A DNA stretch of 64,000 bases from Oscillospiraceae bacterium (lineage in GTDB: Bacteria; Bacillota; Clostridia; Oscillospirales; Ruminococcaceae), in assembly GCA_021769725.1 (NCBI GenBank), contig JAETSI010000001.1, positions 167,340 through 231,339 on the forward strand, in the 5' to 3' direction. A model generated the notes under the pieces. The model made no database searches. It was not told the DNA's origin and saw only the letters and a program-made list of their open reading frames with translations. Positions 18,763 to 26,032 of the stretch are shown piece after piece. A program made the position numbers and the translations under genes. Position 1 is the stretch's first letter, and each line of letters starts with the position of its first letter.

Positions 18763-18780
18763 ATACAGAGTACTCTGTAT
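18763..18780 (-). promoter_or_regulatory. Perfect 18-bp palindrome between ribosome-binding site and start of the protease gene
   Basis: The 18 bases centred on GTAC are identical on both strands. They separate a good Shine-Dalgarno (AAGGAAG) from the ATG at 18755. Folding of the palindrome would shorten the spacer to about 13 bases. It may be an operator or a translational control hairpin; function is inferred. Confidence 0.5.
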
Positions 18781-18797
18781 GGTTCACTTCCTTTCGG

Positions 18798-20228
18798 TCA
18801 ATCGTTATATTGATAGACGAATTCCCACCTGAAATCATTTTCTGCCATGGATTTTTTTATATTTTCCATGGATCTTTTCATTTCCTCAATTCCATCTTTA
18901 GTCGCATGATCTGAGTTGACATAGTTGCTGTAGTTGTTCTCCGGCGATGCATAGAGAGCCGCATCTGTCTGTACGGCGGCGTCTGATCTGTAATCCCGGA
19001 TGATCTGGTATTTGCAGCCGGAGGGTTCTGTGCCGTAGAAAATAATCATATCGCCCTTTGAATTTGTCTTTAAGAAGCTGATGTTATTCTGTTCAGTAAA
19101 TTCAACGGGGAGACTATATGAAACAAATGAACCGTCAGTTAAATTTATATCTATCAGATCACCGAGTACCGGTTCATTCTGTCTGAATAGTATATCTGAA
19201 CTGCTGTCAAATGATCCTGCCAGATCATTCAGACGTGTAATTGCAGCAAGTGTTACATGAAGTATATCGTCAGACCTGTCAAAAATAAAATATTCTTCCT
19301 CATTCTCAACACTTGCTTTAAAGCAGTAATAATTATTGTTGATTATAAAGTCCGTGATCTCAAAGGTCTCGTCCCCAAAAAAGCGTTCAAGGTTTACCTT
19401 TTCGGTTTTATGATCGCTGTTGTCGGGATCTATCCATATCAACTGCGTTTTATATGCTTCTTCCCCCGAAGACTGAATCGCAAGAACGATATCTTTTCCG
19501 TCGCTTGCAAGTGCCACAGGGGAAAGCGGCACGTCGTTAAAGTTGGTATGCCGGAAAATTTCCTTTGTTTCGTCTGCTTTGATATCGTAATATTTCACTA
19601 CCCAGTCCTGAGATTCGTTTTCATAATAGCAGTAAGCGATGCCGCTTTCACCGACGGCAGTCACATACTGAACGATATTATGGATCTTATAATTGTCAAT
19701 CGTTCTGAGATCCTTATTTTCAGTATCGCAGACCGTGACCTTTCCGTTCAGTTCACCGTCTGATTCGTCAGCATCTATCATAAAGAAATATCTGTCTGCC
19801 AGCACGACAGTATTGTTTCCGTATGCCGCACAGAACGGCGTTCTGTCTATTTTTTCATAAGTATTATTATAGGGATAAAAAATTCCTGTTTCAATGCAGT
19901 TTTGTTCGTCTGTTGGGTAGGAACAAGTAATGATCTTATCCTTGATACAGGTCAATGAAACAGGTGTGCCGTTAAAAGAAGAATCAAGACTTTTCAATTC
20001 ATATTCATTAAGTTCAATTACTTTCTGATTGCTGTGCTTTAATTCTGTGAAATAGTCGTTTCGCAAATTGAGCTCGGTAATATTATTTTCTATCTGTTTG
20101 GAATAATTTCCTAAATTGCTTTCAATGGAGCTTGAAGAGCTTTTTTTACGGGGCTTATCGTTACAGGAAACAGTACAAAGCAGACAAAGCGACGACATCA
20201 GGGCAAGTGCAGAGGAGAGTTTTTTCAT
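18798..20228 (-). CDS. Hypothetical lipoprotein
   Basis: 476 residues with a lipoprotein signal (basic MKK start, hydrophobic core, lipobox LCTVSC with the acylated Cys at 22) and a Ser-rich linker, so it should be anchored outside the cytoplasmic membrane. The rest is beta-rich with many aromatic and Asp residues at regular spacing (for example IDPDNSD and SPVALASDGKDIVLAI), reminiscent of beta-propeller sensor proteins, but no family was recognised. It lies 42 bases upstream of the dockerin protease and is probably in the same transcript. Its 5' leader contains a 252-bp inverted-repeat element between promoter and gene. Confidence 0.75.
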   Translation of the reverse strand: MKKLSSALALMSSLCLLCTVSCNDKPRKKSSSSSIESNLGNYSKQIENNITELNLRNDYFTELKHSNQKVIELNEYELKSLDSSFNGTPVSLTCIKDKIITCSYPTDEQNCIETGIFYPYNNTYEKIDRTPFCAAYGNNTVVLADRYFFMIDADESDGELNGKVTVCDTENKDLRTIDNYKIHNIVQYVTAVGESGIAYCYYENESQDWVVKYYDIKADETKEIFRHTNFNDVPLSPVALASDGKDIVLAIQSSGEEAYKTQLIWIDPDNSDHKTEKVNLERFFGDETFEITDFIINNNYYCFKASVENEEEYFIFDRSDDILHVTLAAITRLNDLAGSFDSSSDILFRQNEPVLGDLIDINLTDGSFVSYSLPVEFTEQNNISFLKTNSKGDMIIFYGTEPSGCKYQIIRDYRSDAAVQTDAALYASPENNYSNYVNSDHATKDGIEEMKRSMENIKKSMAENDFRWEFVYQYND

Positions 20229-20247
20229 GGTGTAAACCTTCTTTCTT

Positions 20248-20499
20248 AGAGCCTGTTCAGTATCTTTTTTCGCACGTCTTTTCAGAAAATTCGCCGATTA
20301 CTGCGTCAAAAATCCTTGTCATACGTCAGTATGTCTGCGAATTTTTTTCTTTGTAATCGACAAAATTATGTACCCCAAGGGGTACGGATTGTCAGCGGCA
20401 ACCTCTCACGAAATGAGAAACACCGACCGAACCGACAGGTGAGACGCACTTCTTTCGGGCACTCAAAATCCGCACATAAAAAGATACTGAACAGGCTCT
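20248..20499. mobile_element. MITE-like element with 22-bp perfect terminal inverted repeats
   Basis: The ends, AGAGCCTGTTCAGTATC... at 20248-20269 and its exact complement at 20478-20499, enclose 208 bases without a credible gene. Inside are further short palindromes (CATACGTCAGTATG near 20320; GTACCCC/GGGGTAC at 20370-20385). Size, terminal repeats and lack of coding capacity fit a non-autonomous miniature inverted-repeat element. I could not identify a clear target-site duplication. Confidence 0.8.
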
Positions 20500-20541
20500 C
20501 AGGTTTATTTTTCTTTGTGAATTTTTACTCCTTTCAATCAT

Positions 20542-20570
20542 ATTGTATCATATCTTTTACATATTGTCAA
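20542..20570 (-). promoter_or_regulatory. Promoter for the lipoprotein-protease operon
   Basis: On the minus strand TTGACA (20565-20570) and TACAAT (20542-20547) are separated by 17 bases. An orphan AAAGGAG follows just downstream, then the MITE, then the gene, suggesting the element inserted into the leader. Confidence 0.75.
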
Positions 20571-20591
20571 TAGATAATATGCGTTTTTAAC

Positions 20592-20618
20592 AAAAAAGGT
20601 GTACATCAAATGTACACC
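20592..20618 (-). terminator. Intrinsic terminator of the DUF6514-like gene
   Basis: Minus strand: GGTGTACAT, loop TTG, ATGTACACC, then six T. It is located 12 bases beyond the stop at 20631. Confidence 0.88.
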
Positions 20619-20630
20619 CTGAATCTTTTA

Positions 20631-20933
20631 TTAAATAGAAATGCAGAGATAATTAAGAGCCTGATCGTATATATTTCTGGGGCGGATGCGTCCGTTTATC
20701 ATCATTTCTGTAAAATCCACGGCATCCTCGACGTTGCGTGAGAAGTCGGCAATTGTTTCTTTTTCGCCTGTGACGTGATCTTCCGCTTCCACGCCATATG
20801 TACAAATGTTTTCACCGTAAAGATTGATCCAGCCGGCAGTTACCCTGTATGCGACCTTGTTATCCCCGTAAACCTCCATATAGACAGTTCTGTCCCTGAC
20901 TTCCCGCTTTATTTTTCTTACAATTCCGAACAT
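20631..20933 (-). CDS. Small conserved Firmicutes protein, DUF6514-like
   Basis: 100 residues from the ATG at 20933, which has AAAAGGAGG at the right distance; the longer frame is rejected. It reads as alternating beta strands (VYMEVYGDNKVAYRVTAGW, then NICTYGVEAEDHVTGEKETI) followed by an amphipathic helix with the pattern DFSRNVEDAVDFTEMM. This resembles the DUF6514 group of small clostridial proteins, named from memory of the pattern and to be checked. No signal peptide or membrane span. It is monocistronic with its own terminator. Function unknown. Confidence 0.7.
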   Translation of the reverse strand: MFGIVRKIKREVRDRTVYMEVYGDNKVAYRVTAGWINLYGENICTYGVEAEDHVTGEKETIADFSRNVEDAVDFTEMMINGRIRPRNIYDQALNYLCISI

Positions 20934-21055
20934 AGCTGTGCAAGCCTCCTTTTTTATTCTAATATCATTATAACATTTCAAAGGCCGTTTGTGAATGGGT
21001 AAAATATGCTCGTTTACAGATTCTTTTGTCGAAAGCTGATAAATCGGACAAAAGT

Positions 21056-21748
21056 TCAGTCAATGTCATGAATTTTAAGAAAAATATCCTGCATCTGTAT
21101 ATCAGTTTCGGCTATTCTTTCCGCACAGTCACGGAGCTCTTCCGAAATCTCCGGAGTTATCGCAGCTGAAGTTTTGTATTTAAGCTGATGCTCGAGACTT
21201 GCCCAGAAATCCATGGCGATAGTCCTTATCTGGATTTCTACAGGAGCGTAGGATTTTTTTGATGACAGGTAAACGGGAACGTTTACTATGATATGATAGC
21301 TCCGGTAGCCGCTTGGTTTAGGATGCTTTATATAATCTTTTTGCTTTATGACGGTGAAGTCGTCACGGCGGCAGAGCATATCGGCGATTGCATAGATATC
21401 GTTTATATAGCAGCAGGTGACACGTATTCCGGCGATGTCCAGAAGGTTTTTTCTTGCGGATTCCGTGGTGATAGGCAGTTCTTTCTTTTGCAGTTTCCCT
21501 ATTATCGACTGCGGAGATTTAAGTCTGCTGTCAATATTGTGAATGGGGTTTCTCTGAAATTTAACGCTGAATTCGCTGTCTATTATATTGAGATACGTTT
21601 TTACGACTTCGATAGCGGAGTCGTAAAGGTGCTGAAGCTGTATAAAATCGTATACGATAGCAGCGACACGCTCTTTCATGGTTTCGCCGCTGTTGATTAC
21701 GGCCGGAAGGTTTTCCAGAGTTTCCATGTAAAAGTCCATTTCGCTCAT
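21056..21748 (-). CDS. Small alarmone synthetase (RelQ/YjbM-type GTP pyrophosphokinase)
   Basis: 230 residues, a stand-alone RelA/SpoT synthetase domain with no HD hydrolase domain. It transfers pyrophosphate from ATP to GDP or GTP to make (p)ppGpp. Evidence: SRLKSPQSIIGKLQKK (nucleotide-binding K/R motif), DIAGIRVTCCYINDIY, KPSGYRSYHIIV and the EIQIRTIAMDFWASLEHQLKYK block with the catalytic Glu, all standard for YjbM/YwaC. A C-terminal helical tail fits the tetramerising RelQ type. Its ATG overlaps the stop of the upstream TPM lipoprotein gene by one base, so both are in one transcript. Confidence 0.93.
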   Translation of the reverse strand: MSEMDFYMETLENLPAVINSGETMKERVAAIVYDFIQLQHLYDSAIEVVKTYLNIIDSEFSVKFQRNPIHNIDSRLKSPQSIIGKLQKKELPITTESARKNLLDIAGIRVTCCYINDIYAIADMLCRRDDFTVIKQKDYIKHPKPSGYRSYHIIVNVPVYLSSKKSYAPVEIQIRTIAMDFWASLEHQLKYKTSAAITPEISEELRDCAERIAETDIQMQDIFLKIHDID

Positions 21749-22368
21749 TATGTATTCCTCTTTTCTGTCTGTAGTTCAGATGATACAGGGGCGCATTCCT
21801 CACCGAGTTTAAGCATCCTGACGGCGGCTGAACTGTAGTCTTTGTCGACCAAGTCACGTGTAGCCTGATAAAAAGCGTTTTTTTCAGCTTCCGGGTCAAT
21901 ATTTATACCGCCTGCTTTATAGAGTATATCCTCATTGGTATCGTTGTTGATAAGAAAGAGCAGTCCACGGCTGCTGTCGTTTCCGAAGATCTGATTATAG
22001 CACCGTGATGCGTAGTCATACGGCTCTGCGCCGTCAAGCTCGTTTACGGTAACAACAGATGCGTTTATCATGCAGTTTGATTTAAGTTCGGATATCACCT
22101 GGTTACAGGCGGCGACTGTTTCGCTGTCCATAATGTCGGCGTAGTCTATTATGTATTGACCGGACACAGATGCGGAATTTTCGGGAATGTCGGGGACGAC
22201 GCTTTCAGATGTCATGTTTTCTGCTGCATCAGCGGAACTTATTTCCCCGGTTTGAATTTCAGCGCTGCCCGGAACATTACCATTGTCTGCCTTTTCAGTT
22301 TTATGTGCACATCCGCAGAATATTGCTGCGGATAATGTTAAAATAGCGGCTGCAAAAATTTTTTTCAA
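21748..22368 (-). CDS. TPM-domain lipoprotein
   Basis: 206 residues with a TTG start at 22368, preceded by TAGGAGG; the upstream ATG would place the signal peptide too far inside. Signal with lipobox FCGC, then a low-complexity acidic linker and a TPM/YgcG-like domain (about 70-190) recognisable by YIIDYADIMDSETVAACNQVISEL, VSELK..INASVVTVNELDG and NQIFGNDSSRGLLFLINNDTNEDILYKAG. Such domains occur on the outer face of the membrane and are linked to photosystem repair or unknown envelope roles. It is co-transcribed with the alarmone synthetase. Confidence 0.8.
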   Translation of the reverse strand: MKKIFAAAILTLSAAIFCGCAHKTEKADNGNVPGSAEIQTGEISSADAAENMTSESVVPDIPENSASVSGQYIIDYADIMDSETVAACNQVISELKSNCMINASVVTVNELDGAEPYDYASRCYNQIFGNDSSRGLLFLINNDTNEDILYKAGGINIDPEAEKNAFYQATRDLVDKDYSSAAVRMLKLGEECAPVSSELQTEKRNT

Positions 22369-22480
22369 AAAAATCAGTCCTCCTACTTGTAATCTTATTA
22401 ATATTTTAGTATAATTTAATAGAAAAATCAAGTGGATTTATGTATTTCACAAAACTTTCATTTAATAAAAAGGAGATATT

Positions 22481-23296
22481 ATGGATTATAAAATTACAGA
22501 TGCAGGAATTATTGTTTCAGAGGATGATCTTGACCTGGATGAAACCCTTGACTGTGGTCAGGCTTTCCGGTGGAGAAAGATTGCTTCCGATTATGAATGT
22601 ACATATCAGGGCAGATTTCTCAATGATGATCTGGTCGTATCACAGGTAAAAAAAGGAGAATTTCTCTTTCATGATATTTCAGAGGCAGACTTTCTGGGCA
22701 AGTGGAAAGACTATTTCGATTTTGATACCGACTATTCCGAGCTTAAAAAAAGCTTTTCCGAGGATGAAACGCTGTCACGGGCGTGCAGTTTCGCGGGAGG
22801 TATACGGCTTTTGCGCCAGGATAGCTGGGAGTGTCTTATTTCCTTTATTATTTCCCAGAATAATAACATCCCCCGCATAAAAGGAATAATTGACAGACTG
22901 TGCGGTATGTACGGCGGACGTTTTCCGGAAGCCGGAGAACTTTCGGAAGAAACGCCCGACAATCTTGCACCGCTGAGAAGTGGATTCAGGGCAAAGTATA
23001 TCTGCGATGCCGCTGCAAAGACAGCTTCCGGAGTGACGGATCTTGCCGGAATTGCCGCTATGCCCATTGAAGAGGCAAGAACAGAACTGAAAAAGATATC
23101 AGGAGTAGGTCCTAAAGTTGCGGAATGTGTTCTTCTTTTCGGAATGTACCGCACGGAGGCTTTCCCAGTTGACGTATGGATAAAACGTGTACTGTCAGAG
23201 TATTATCCGGGCGGTTTTCCGGAATATCTCAAAGAAAACGCCGGCATTGCGCAGCAGTATCTTTTTCATTATATACGCAATCTGCCGGAAAAATGA
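22481..23296 (+). CDS. ogg: 8-oxoguanine DNA glycosylase (OGG1 type)
   Basis: 271 residues. The N-terminal OGG1-like beta domain contains TLDCGQAFRWRK. The helix-hairpin-helix GPD domain contains LISFIISQNNNIPRIKGIIDRLC, then ISGVGPKVAECVLLFGMYRTEAFPVDVWIKRVL with the catalytic Lys (GPKVAEC) and Asp (PVDVWIKR). It removes 8-oxoguanine from DNA and nicks the abasic site by beta-elimination. Start at 22481 has AAGGAG eight bases upstream. It is divergent from the TPM lipoprotein gene. Confidence 0.94.
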   Translation: MDYKITDAGIIVSEDDLDLDETLDCGQAFRWRKIASDYECTYQGRFLNDDLVVSQVKKGEFLFHDISEADFLGKWKDYFDFDTDYSELKKSFSEDETLSRACSFAGGIRLLRQDSWECLISFIISQNNNIPRIKGIIDRLCGMYGGRFPEAGELSEETPDNLAPLRSGFRAKYICDAAAKTASGVTDLAGIAAMPIEEARTELKKISGVGPKVAECVLLFGMYRTEAFPVDVWIKRVLSEYYPGGFPEYLKENAGIAQQYLFHYIRNLPEK

Positions 23297-23354
23297 ATAA
23301 GTTCCCAGAAACTTCCAATAATAAGATCAAAAGCAGTTATTACAGGAGGTTTTT

Positions 23355-23612
23355 ATGATAAAAGGAGTTACAAAAAAGATAATCGAGATAAACAATCCCG
23401 ACAGCATTTACTTTGAAAAGGCAGTTTTTTATCTGCGCCCGAATGTAAGGGAGCTTCCGCCTGAGATCTCAAGGTCAGAGGCACACCGGTATATTGCAAA
23501 GCTTGGATTGGAATACACAAGTCAGCGGAAAAAAAGAAAATGGGGAAAGATTTTTTTCCTCGCAGCTGCGGCTGTATCGGCAGCTGCCCTGATTTTTATT
23601 TTCCTGCATTAA
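23355..23612 (+). CDS. Small single-pass membrane protein, unknown
   Basis: 85 residues with a good AGGAGG site. The N-terminal 60 residues are soluble and charged, ending in a very basic stretch (SQRKKRKWGK). A hydrophobic helix follows at about 66-84, so it is probably a C-tail anchored protein with its N-terminus in the cytoplasm. No family recognised. It lies between ogg and the AraC-type regulator with gaps of 58 and 10 bases, so it is likely co-transcribed with the regulator. Confidence 0.65.
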   Translation: MIKGVTKKIIEINNPDSIYFEKAVFYLRPNVRELPPEISRSEAHRYIAKLGLEYTSQRKKRKWGKIFFLAAAAVSAAALIFIFLH

Positions 23613-23622
23613 GGAGACGAAA

Positions 23623-24477
23623 ATGGAAGCAATAAGCAAAACAGGAAATATATCGAAACGGATAATCTGCACTCCAAGTCCGTCGGCGAAAAACAGCTTT
23701 TTTTACGTTCAGGAAACGGGATGCCTTGCGGCAGGAGATACGGCGGCAGCGTACAGGAAGGATCTGGAATCCTTTCTGTTTGCCGCTGTTACAAAGGGCA
23801 GGGGAGAACTGAATTTTGGCAGAGAGACGTACACGGTATCAAGCGGAGAATGTTTTTTTATTGACTGCTGGCTGCCGCATTATTATAAAAGTTCCGAGGA
23901 TGAACCGTGGGAGCTGCTCTGGGTCTATTTCAACGGCGCCACATCACGGCAGTATTATGATTTTTTTCTGTCGCAGTCAAAGAATGTGTTCCGGCTTTCT
24001 TCATTTGAAAGGGCAGTATCGGCGATAACAAGGATAATTGAGGTCAATGAAGAAAAAAATCCTAACGGCGAGATACTATCCTCCAAGTATATTATGGATC
24101 TTATGACGCTTGCTCTTATGGTGAACGCCGACGGCGAAAGGTATGACTCGGCTCTGAAAAATAAGCTGATGTCGGTACATAATTATATAAACGATCATTT
24201 CAGTGAGGAGATGTCGCTGGAGATGCTGTCTGCCAAGTTCTATATCAGTAAATTTTACCTTACAAGGGAATATAAGCGGATATATGGAATGACGATCTTT
24301 CAGCATATCATTACAGCAAGAATAAATTACGGAAAGAAACTGCTGAGATTTTCGGATAAATCAATCGAAGATATAGCTCATCTTTGCGGATTTAACGATC
24401 AGAGCTATTTTGCAAGACAGTTCAAAAAGTCCGAGAATATAACGTGTTTTGCATACAGAAAAATGTGGATGGAATAA
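23623..24477 (+). CDS. AraC-family transcriptional regulator
   Basis: 284 residues. N-terminal cupin-like sensor (about 35-110, with GRGELNFGRETYTVSSGECFFI and LPHYYKSSEDEPWELLWVYFNG), which is typical of sugar-responsive AraC regulators of Firmicutes. C-terminal double helix-turn-helix (about 185-284) with MSLEMLSAKFYISKFYLTREYKRIYGMTIFQHI and the second motif SIEDIAHLCGFNDQSYFARQFKKSENITCFAYRK. It would activate a promoter in response to an unidentified ligand. No transporter or glycosidase lies next to it, so the target is unclear. Confidence 0.92.
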   Translation: MEAISKTGNISKRIICTPSPSAKNSFFYVQETGCLAAGDTAAAYRKDLESFLFAAVTKGRGELNFGRETYTVSSGECFFIDCWLPHYYKSSEDEPWELLWVYFNGATSRQYYDFFLSQSKNVFRLSSFERAVSAITRIIEVNEEKNPNGEILSSKYIMDLMTLALMVNADGERYDSALKNKLMSVHNYINDHFSEEMSLEMLSAKFYISKFYLTREYKRIYGMTIFQHIITARINYGKKLLRFSDKSIEDIAHLCGFNDQSYFARQFKKSENITCFAYRKMWME

Positions 24478-24502
24478 CAGGCTCTGAAGCTGCAATAAAA
24501 AA

Positions 24503-24529
24503 AGAGAACCTGTGAAGGTTCTCTTTTTT
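24503..24529. terminator. Bidirectional terminator between the AraC gene and rnpB
   Basis: AGAGAACCT and AGGTTCTCT form a 9-bp stem with GTGA loop, flanked by A-run on the left and T-run on the right, so it works for both convergent transcripts. Confidence 0.9.
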
Positions 24530-24534
24530 AAAAA

Positions 24535-24876
24535 TGACCAGACCGATAAGCCGGGTTCTGTCGAGTGCGGTAATTTATCTACTCCTGTCGTTGCCGGCAG
24601 GCTCAAGCCGCCATTACTTTATATCCGCCGGACAGACGTTAAGATATAAAGCACCAATAGACGTTGCATCGGATAGGGTTTACATAGCAGTACAGTCTCC
24701 TGTACCCTGGTGAGCTCTTACCTCGCCTTTCCACCATCACCTCACGAAGAGGCAGTATATCTCTGTTGCACTTGCCCTAAGGTCGCCCTCGGCTGCCGTT
24801 AGCAGTTATCCTGTCCTGTGATGCCCGGACTTTCCTCATAAACTAAAACGTTTCCGCTACCGCATAGTCTGCTCAT
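24535..24876 (-). ncRNA. rnpB: RNase P RNA, bacterial class A
   Basis: Read on the minus strand, it contains the conserved 5' region GAGGAAAGTCCGGGC, the GGGCGACC/AGGGCAAGTGCAACAGAGA block, GGTGGAAAGGCGAGGTAAGAGCTCACC and the 3' end block ACAGAACCCGGCTTATCGGTC. These are the universally conserved regions of bacterial RNase P RNA. Length about 340 nt is normal. It has a perfect promoter upstream and a terminator downstream. Confidence 0.97.
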
Positions 24877-24882
24877 AATAGT

Positions 24883-24911
24883 ATTATAACATTTTATTTT
24901 TTTTTTGTCAA
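24883..24911 (-). promoter_or_regulatory. Promoter of rnpB
   Basis: Minus strand TTGACA (24906-24911), 17-base spacer, TATAAT (24883-24888), just upstream of the RNA 5' end. Confidence 0.9.
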
Positions 24912-24919
24912 GAAAAATA

Positions 24920-24948
24920 TTGACAAATTGTATTGTTTGTGTTATAAT
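24920..24948 (+). promoter_or_regulatory. Promoter of the polyamine operon
   Basis: TTGACA at 24920-24925, 17-base spacer, TATAAT at 24943-24948. It is back-to-back with the rnpB promoter, with only eight bases between the two -35 boxes. Transcription should begin near 24955. Confidence 0.92.
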
Positions 24949-24954
24949 AATATA

Positions 24955-25230
24955 AACTGCAAAAGAAGCGATTGTTTCAGAGCATGATTTTTGACCACCC
25001 CACATGGGGTCGATGCCATACGGACAGCTGGTCAAATGCCGACTGCCGGATCTCCGGCTGGCAACTTCTGTTGCCTTATTGAATTTGTTTTATGAGTTTT
25101 TCTCAGCTTGTGAAAGGTCAATAAGAGTAGTAAAAGGTATCTTTGCTCAAGGTGGATTTTTCTGCCCTATGCTTCTCATCTTCTTGCTTTTGTCACTCAC
25201 GTACAGGCTGAAAAAGTCTGTACGTTTTTT
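24955..25230 (+). promoter_or_regulatory. Structured leader RNA with terminator upstream of speD; candidate riboswitch or attenuator
   Basis: A roughly 275-nt untranslated leader. Stems readable by eye: TTGACCA (24991-24997) with TGGTCAA (25029-25035) enclosing a CCCC/GGGG hairpin; TGCC..GCCGGA with TCCGGC..GGCA (25037-25063); CTTATTGA (25075-25082) with TCAATAAG (25118-25125) enclosing a smaller hairpin. At the end is an intrinsic terminator, ACGTACAG/CTGTACGT then six T (25199-25230), six bases before the speD ribosome-binding site. A terminator inside the 5' leader implies conditional read-through. I do not recognise any named riboswitch consensus. Confidence 0.7.
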
Positions 25231-25249
25231 ATTTCTGAGGTGTATTTTT

Positions 25250-26032
25250 ATGGAAAACAAGCTTAAGCTTTACGGCTTTAATAATCTTACCAAATCCCTT
25301 AGTTTCAACATTTATGATGTATGCTATGCCCGCACTCCCAAGGCACAGCTTGATTATATCGCTTACGTTGACGAAGTGTATAATTCCGAAAGGATCACCG
25401 ATATTATGACGCATCTTACCGAAATGATAGGGGCACAGGTGCTGAGTATTTCCCGACAGGATTACGATCCGCAGGGAGCTTCGGCAACATTCCTTATCGC
25501 TGACGATACCATGATCCCAGCCGGCGGATCTGAAACAGTCGCTCATCTCGACAAAAGTCACGTCACTGTGCATACCTATCCGGAATATCATCCGGATACA
25601 AGCATCGCCACTTTCCGGGTGGATATTGACGTCGCTACCTGCGGCAAAATAACCCCTCTTACAGCTCTTGATTACCTTATAGGCAGCTTTGATTCCGACA
25701 TAATTACAATGGATTACCGTGTTCGTGGGTTCACACGAAATCTCAGCGGCAAAAAACTGTTTATAGACCACGATATAACTTCGATCCAGAATTACATAAA
25801 CGAAGCTACACTTGATAAATACGATGCAGTTGACATAAACGTTTATCAGGCAAATATGTTTCATACAAAAATGCTCATAAAGGAAATAGAACTTCAGAAT
25901 TACCTGTTCAACACAGATGTCCGGGAATTGTCCCCCAGAAGCCGCCTTGATATCACAAATGCGCTGCGCAGAGAAATGATCGAAATTTTCAGCGGAAGGA
26001 ACGTGTTCGGAAATGGCTCTTTATCAGACTGA
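25250..26032 (+). CDS. speD: S-adenosylmethionine decarboxylase proenzyme, E. coli type
   Basis: 260 residues from the ATG at 25250 (GAGGTG seven bases upstream); the frame extends into the leader but that part is rejected. It makes decarboxylated SAM, the aminopropyl donor for spermidine. The self-cleavage site is in [14 protein letters not shown], where the Ser becomes the pyruvoyl cofactor. The downstream [34 protein letters not shown] block is the E. coli-type large-subunit signature, unlike the short B. subtilis type. It overlaps the decarboxylase gene by 20 bases. Confidence 0.95.
   Translation: MENKLKLYGFNNLTKSLSFNIYDVCYARTPKAQLDYIAYVDEVYNSERITDIMTHLTEMIGAQVLSISRQDYDPQGASATFLIADDTMIPAGGSETVAHLDKSHVTVHTYPEYHPDTSIATFRVDIDVATCGKITPLTALDYLIGSFDSDIITMDYRVRGFTRNLSGKKLFIDHDITSIQNYINEATLDKYDAVDINVYQANMFHTKMLIKEIELQNYLFNTDVRELSPRSRLDITNALRREMIEIFSGRNVFGNGSLSD

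Noticed and set aside
20248-20499. Inverted-repeat element considered as a rho-independent terminator or riboswitch
   Set aside because: The pairing ends are 208 bases apart with perfect 22-bp ends, which fits a mobile element better, and no T-run follows.
25004-25249. In-frame extension of speD into the leader
   Set aside because: The segment overlaps strong stems and a terminator, lacks SpeD similarity and has no ribosome-binding site; the ATG at 25250 does.
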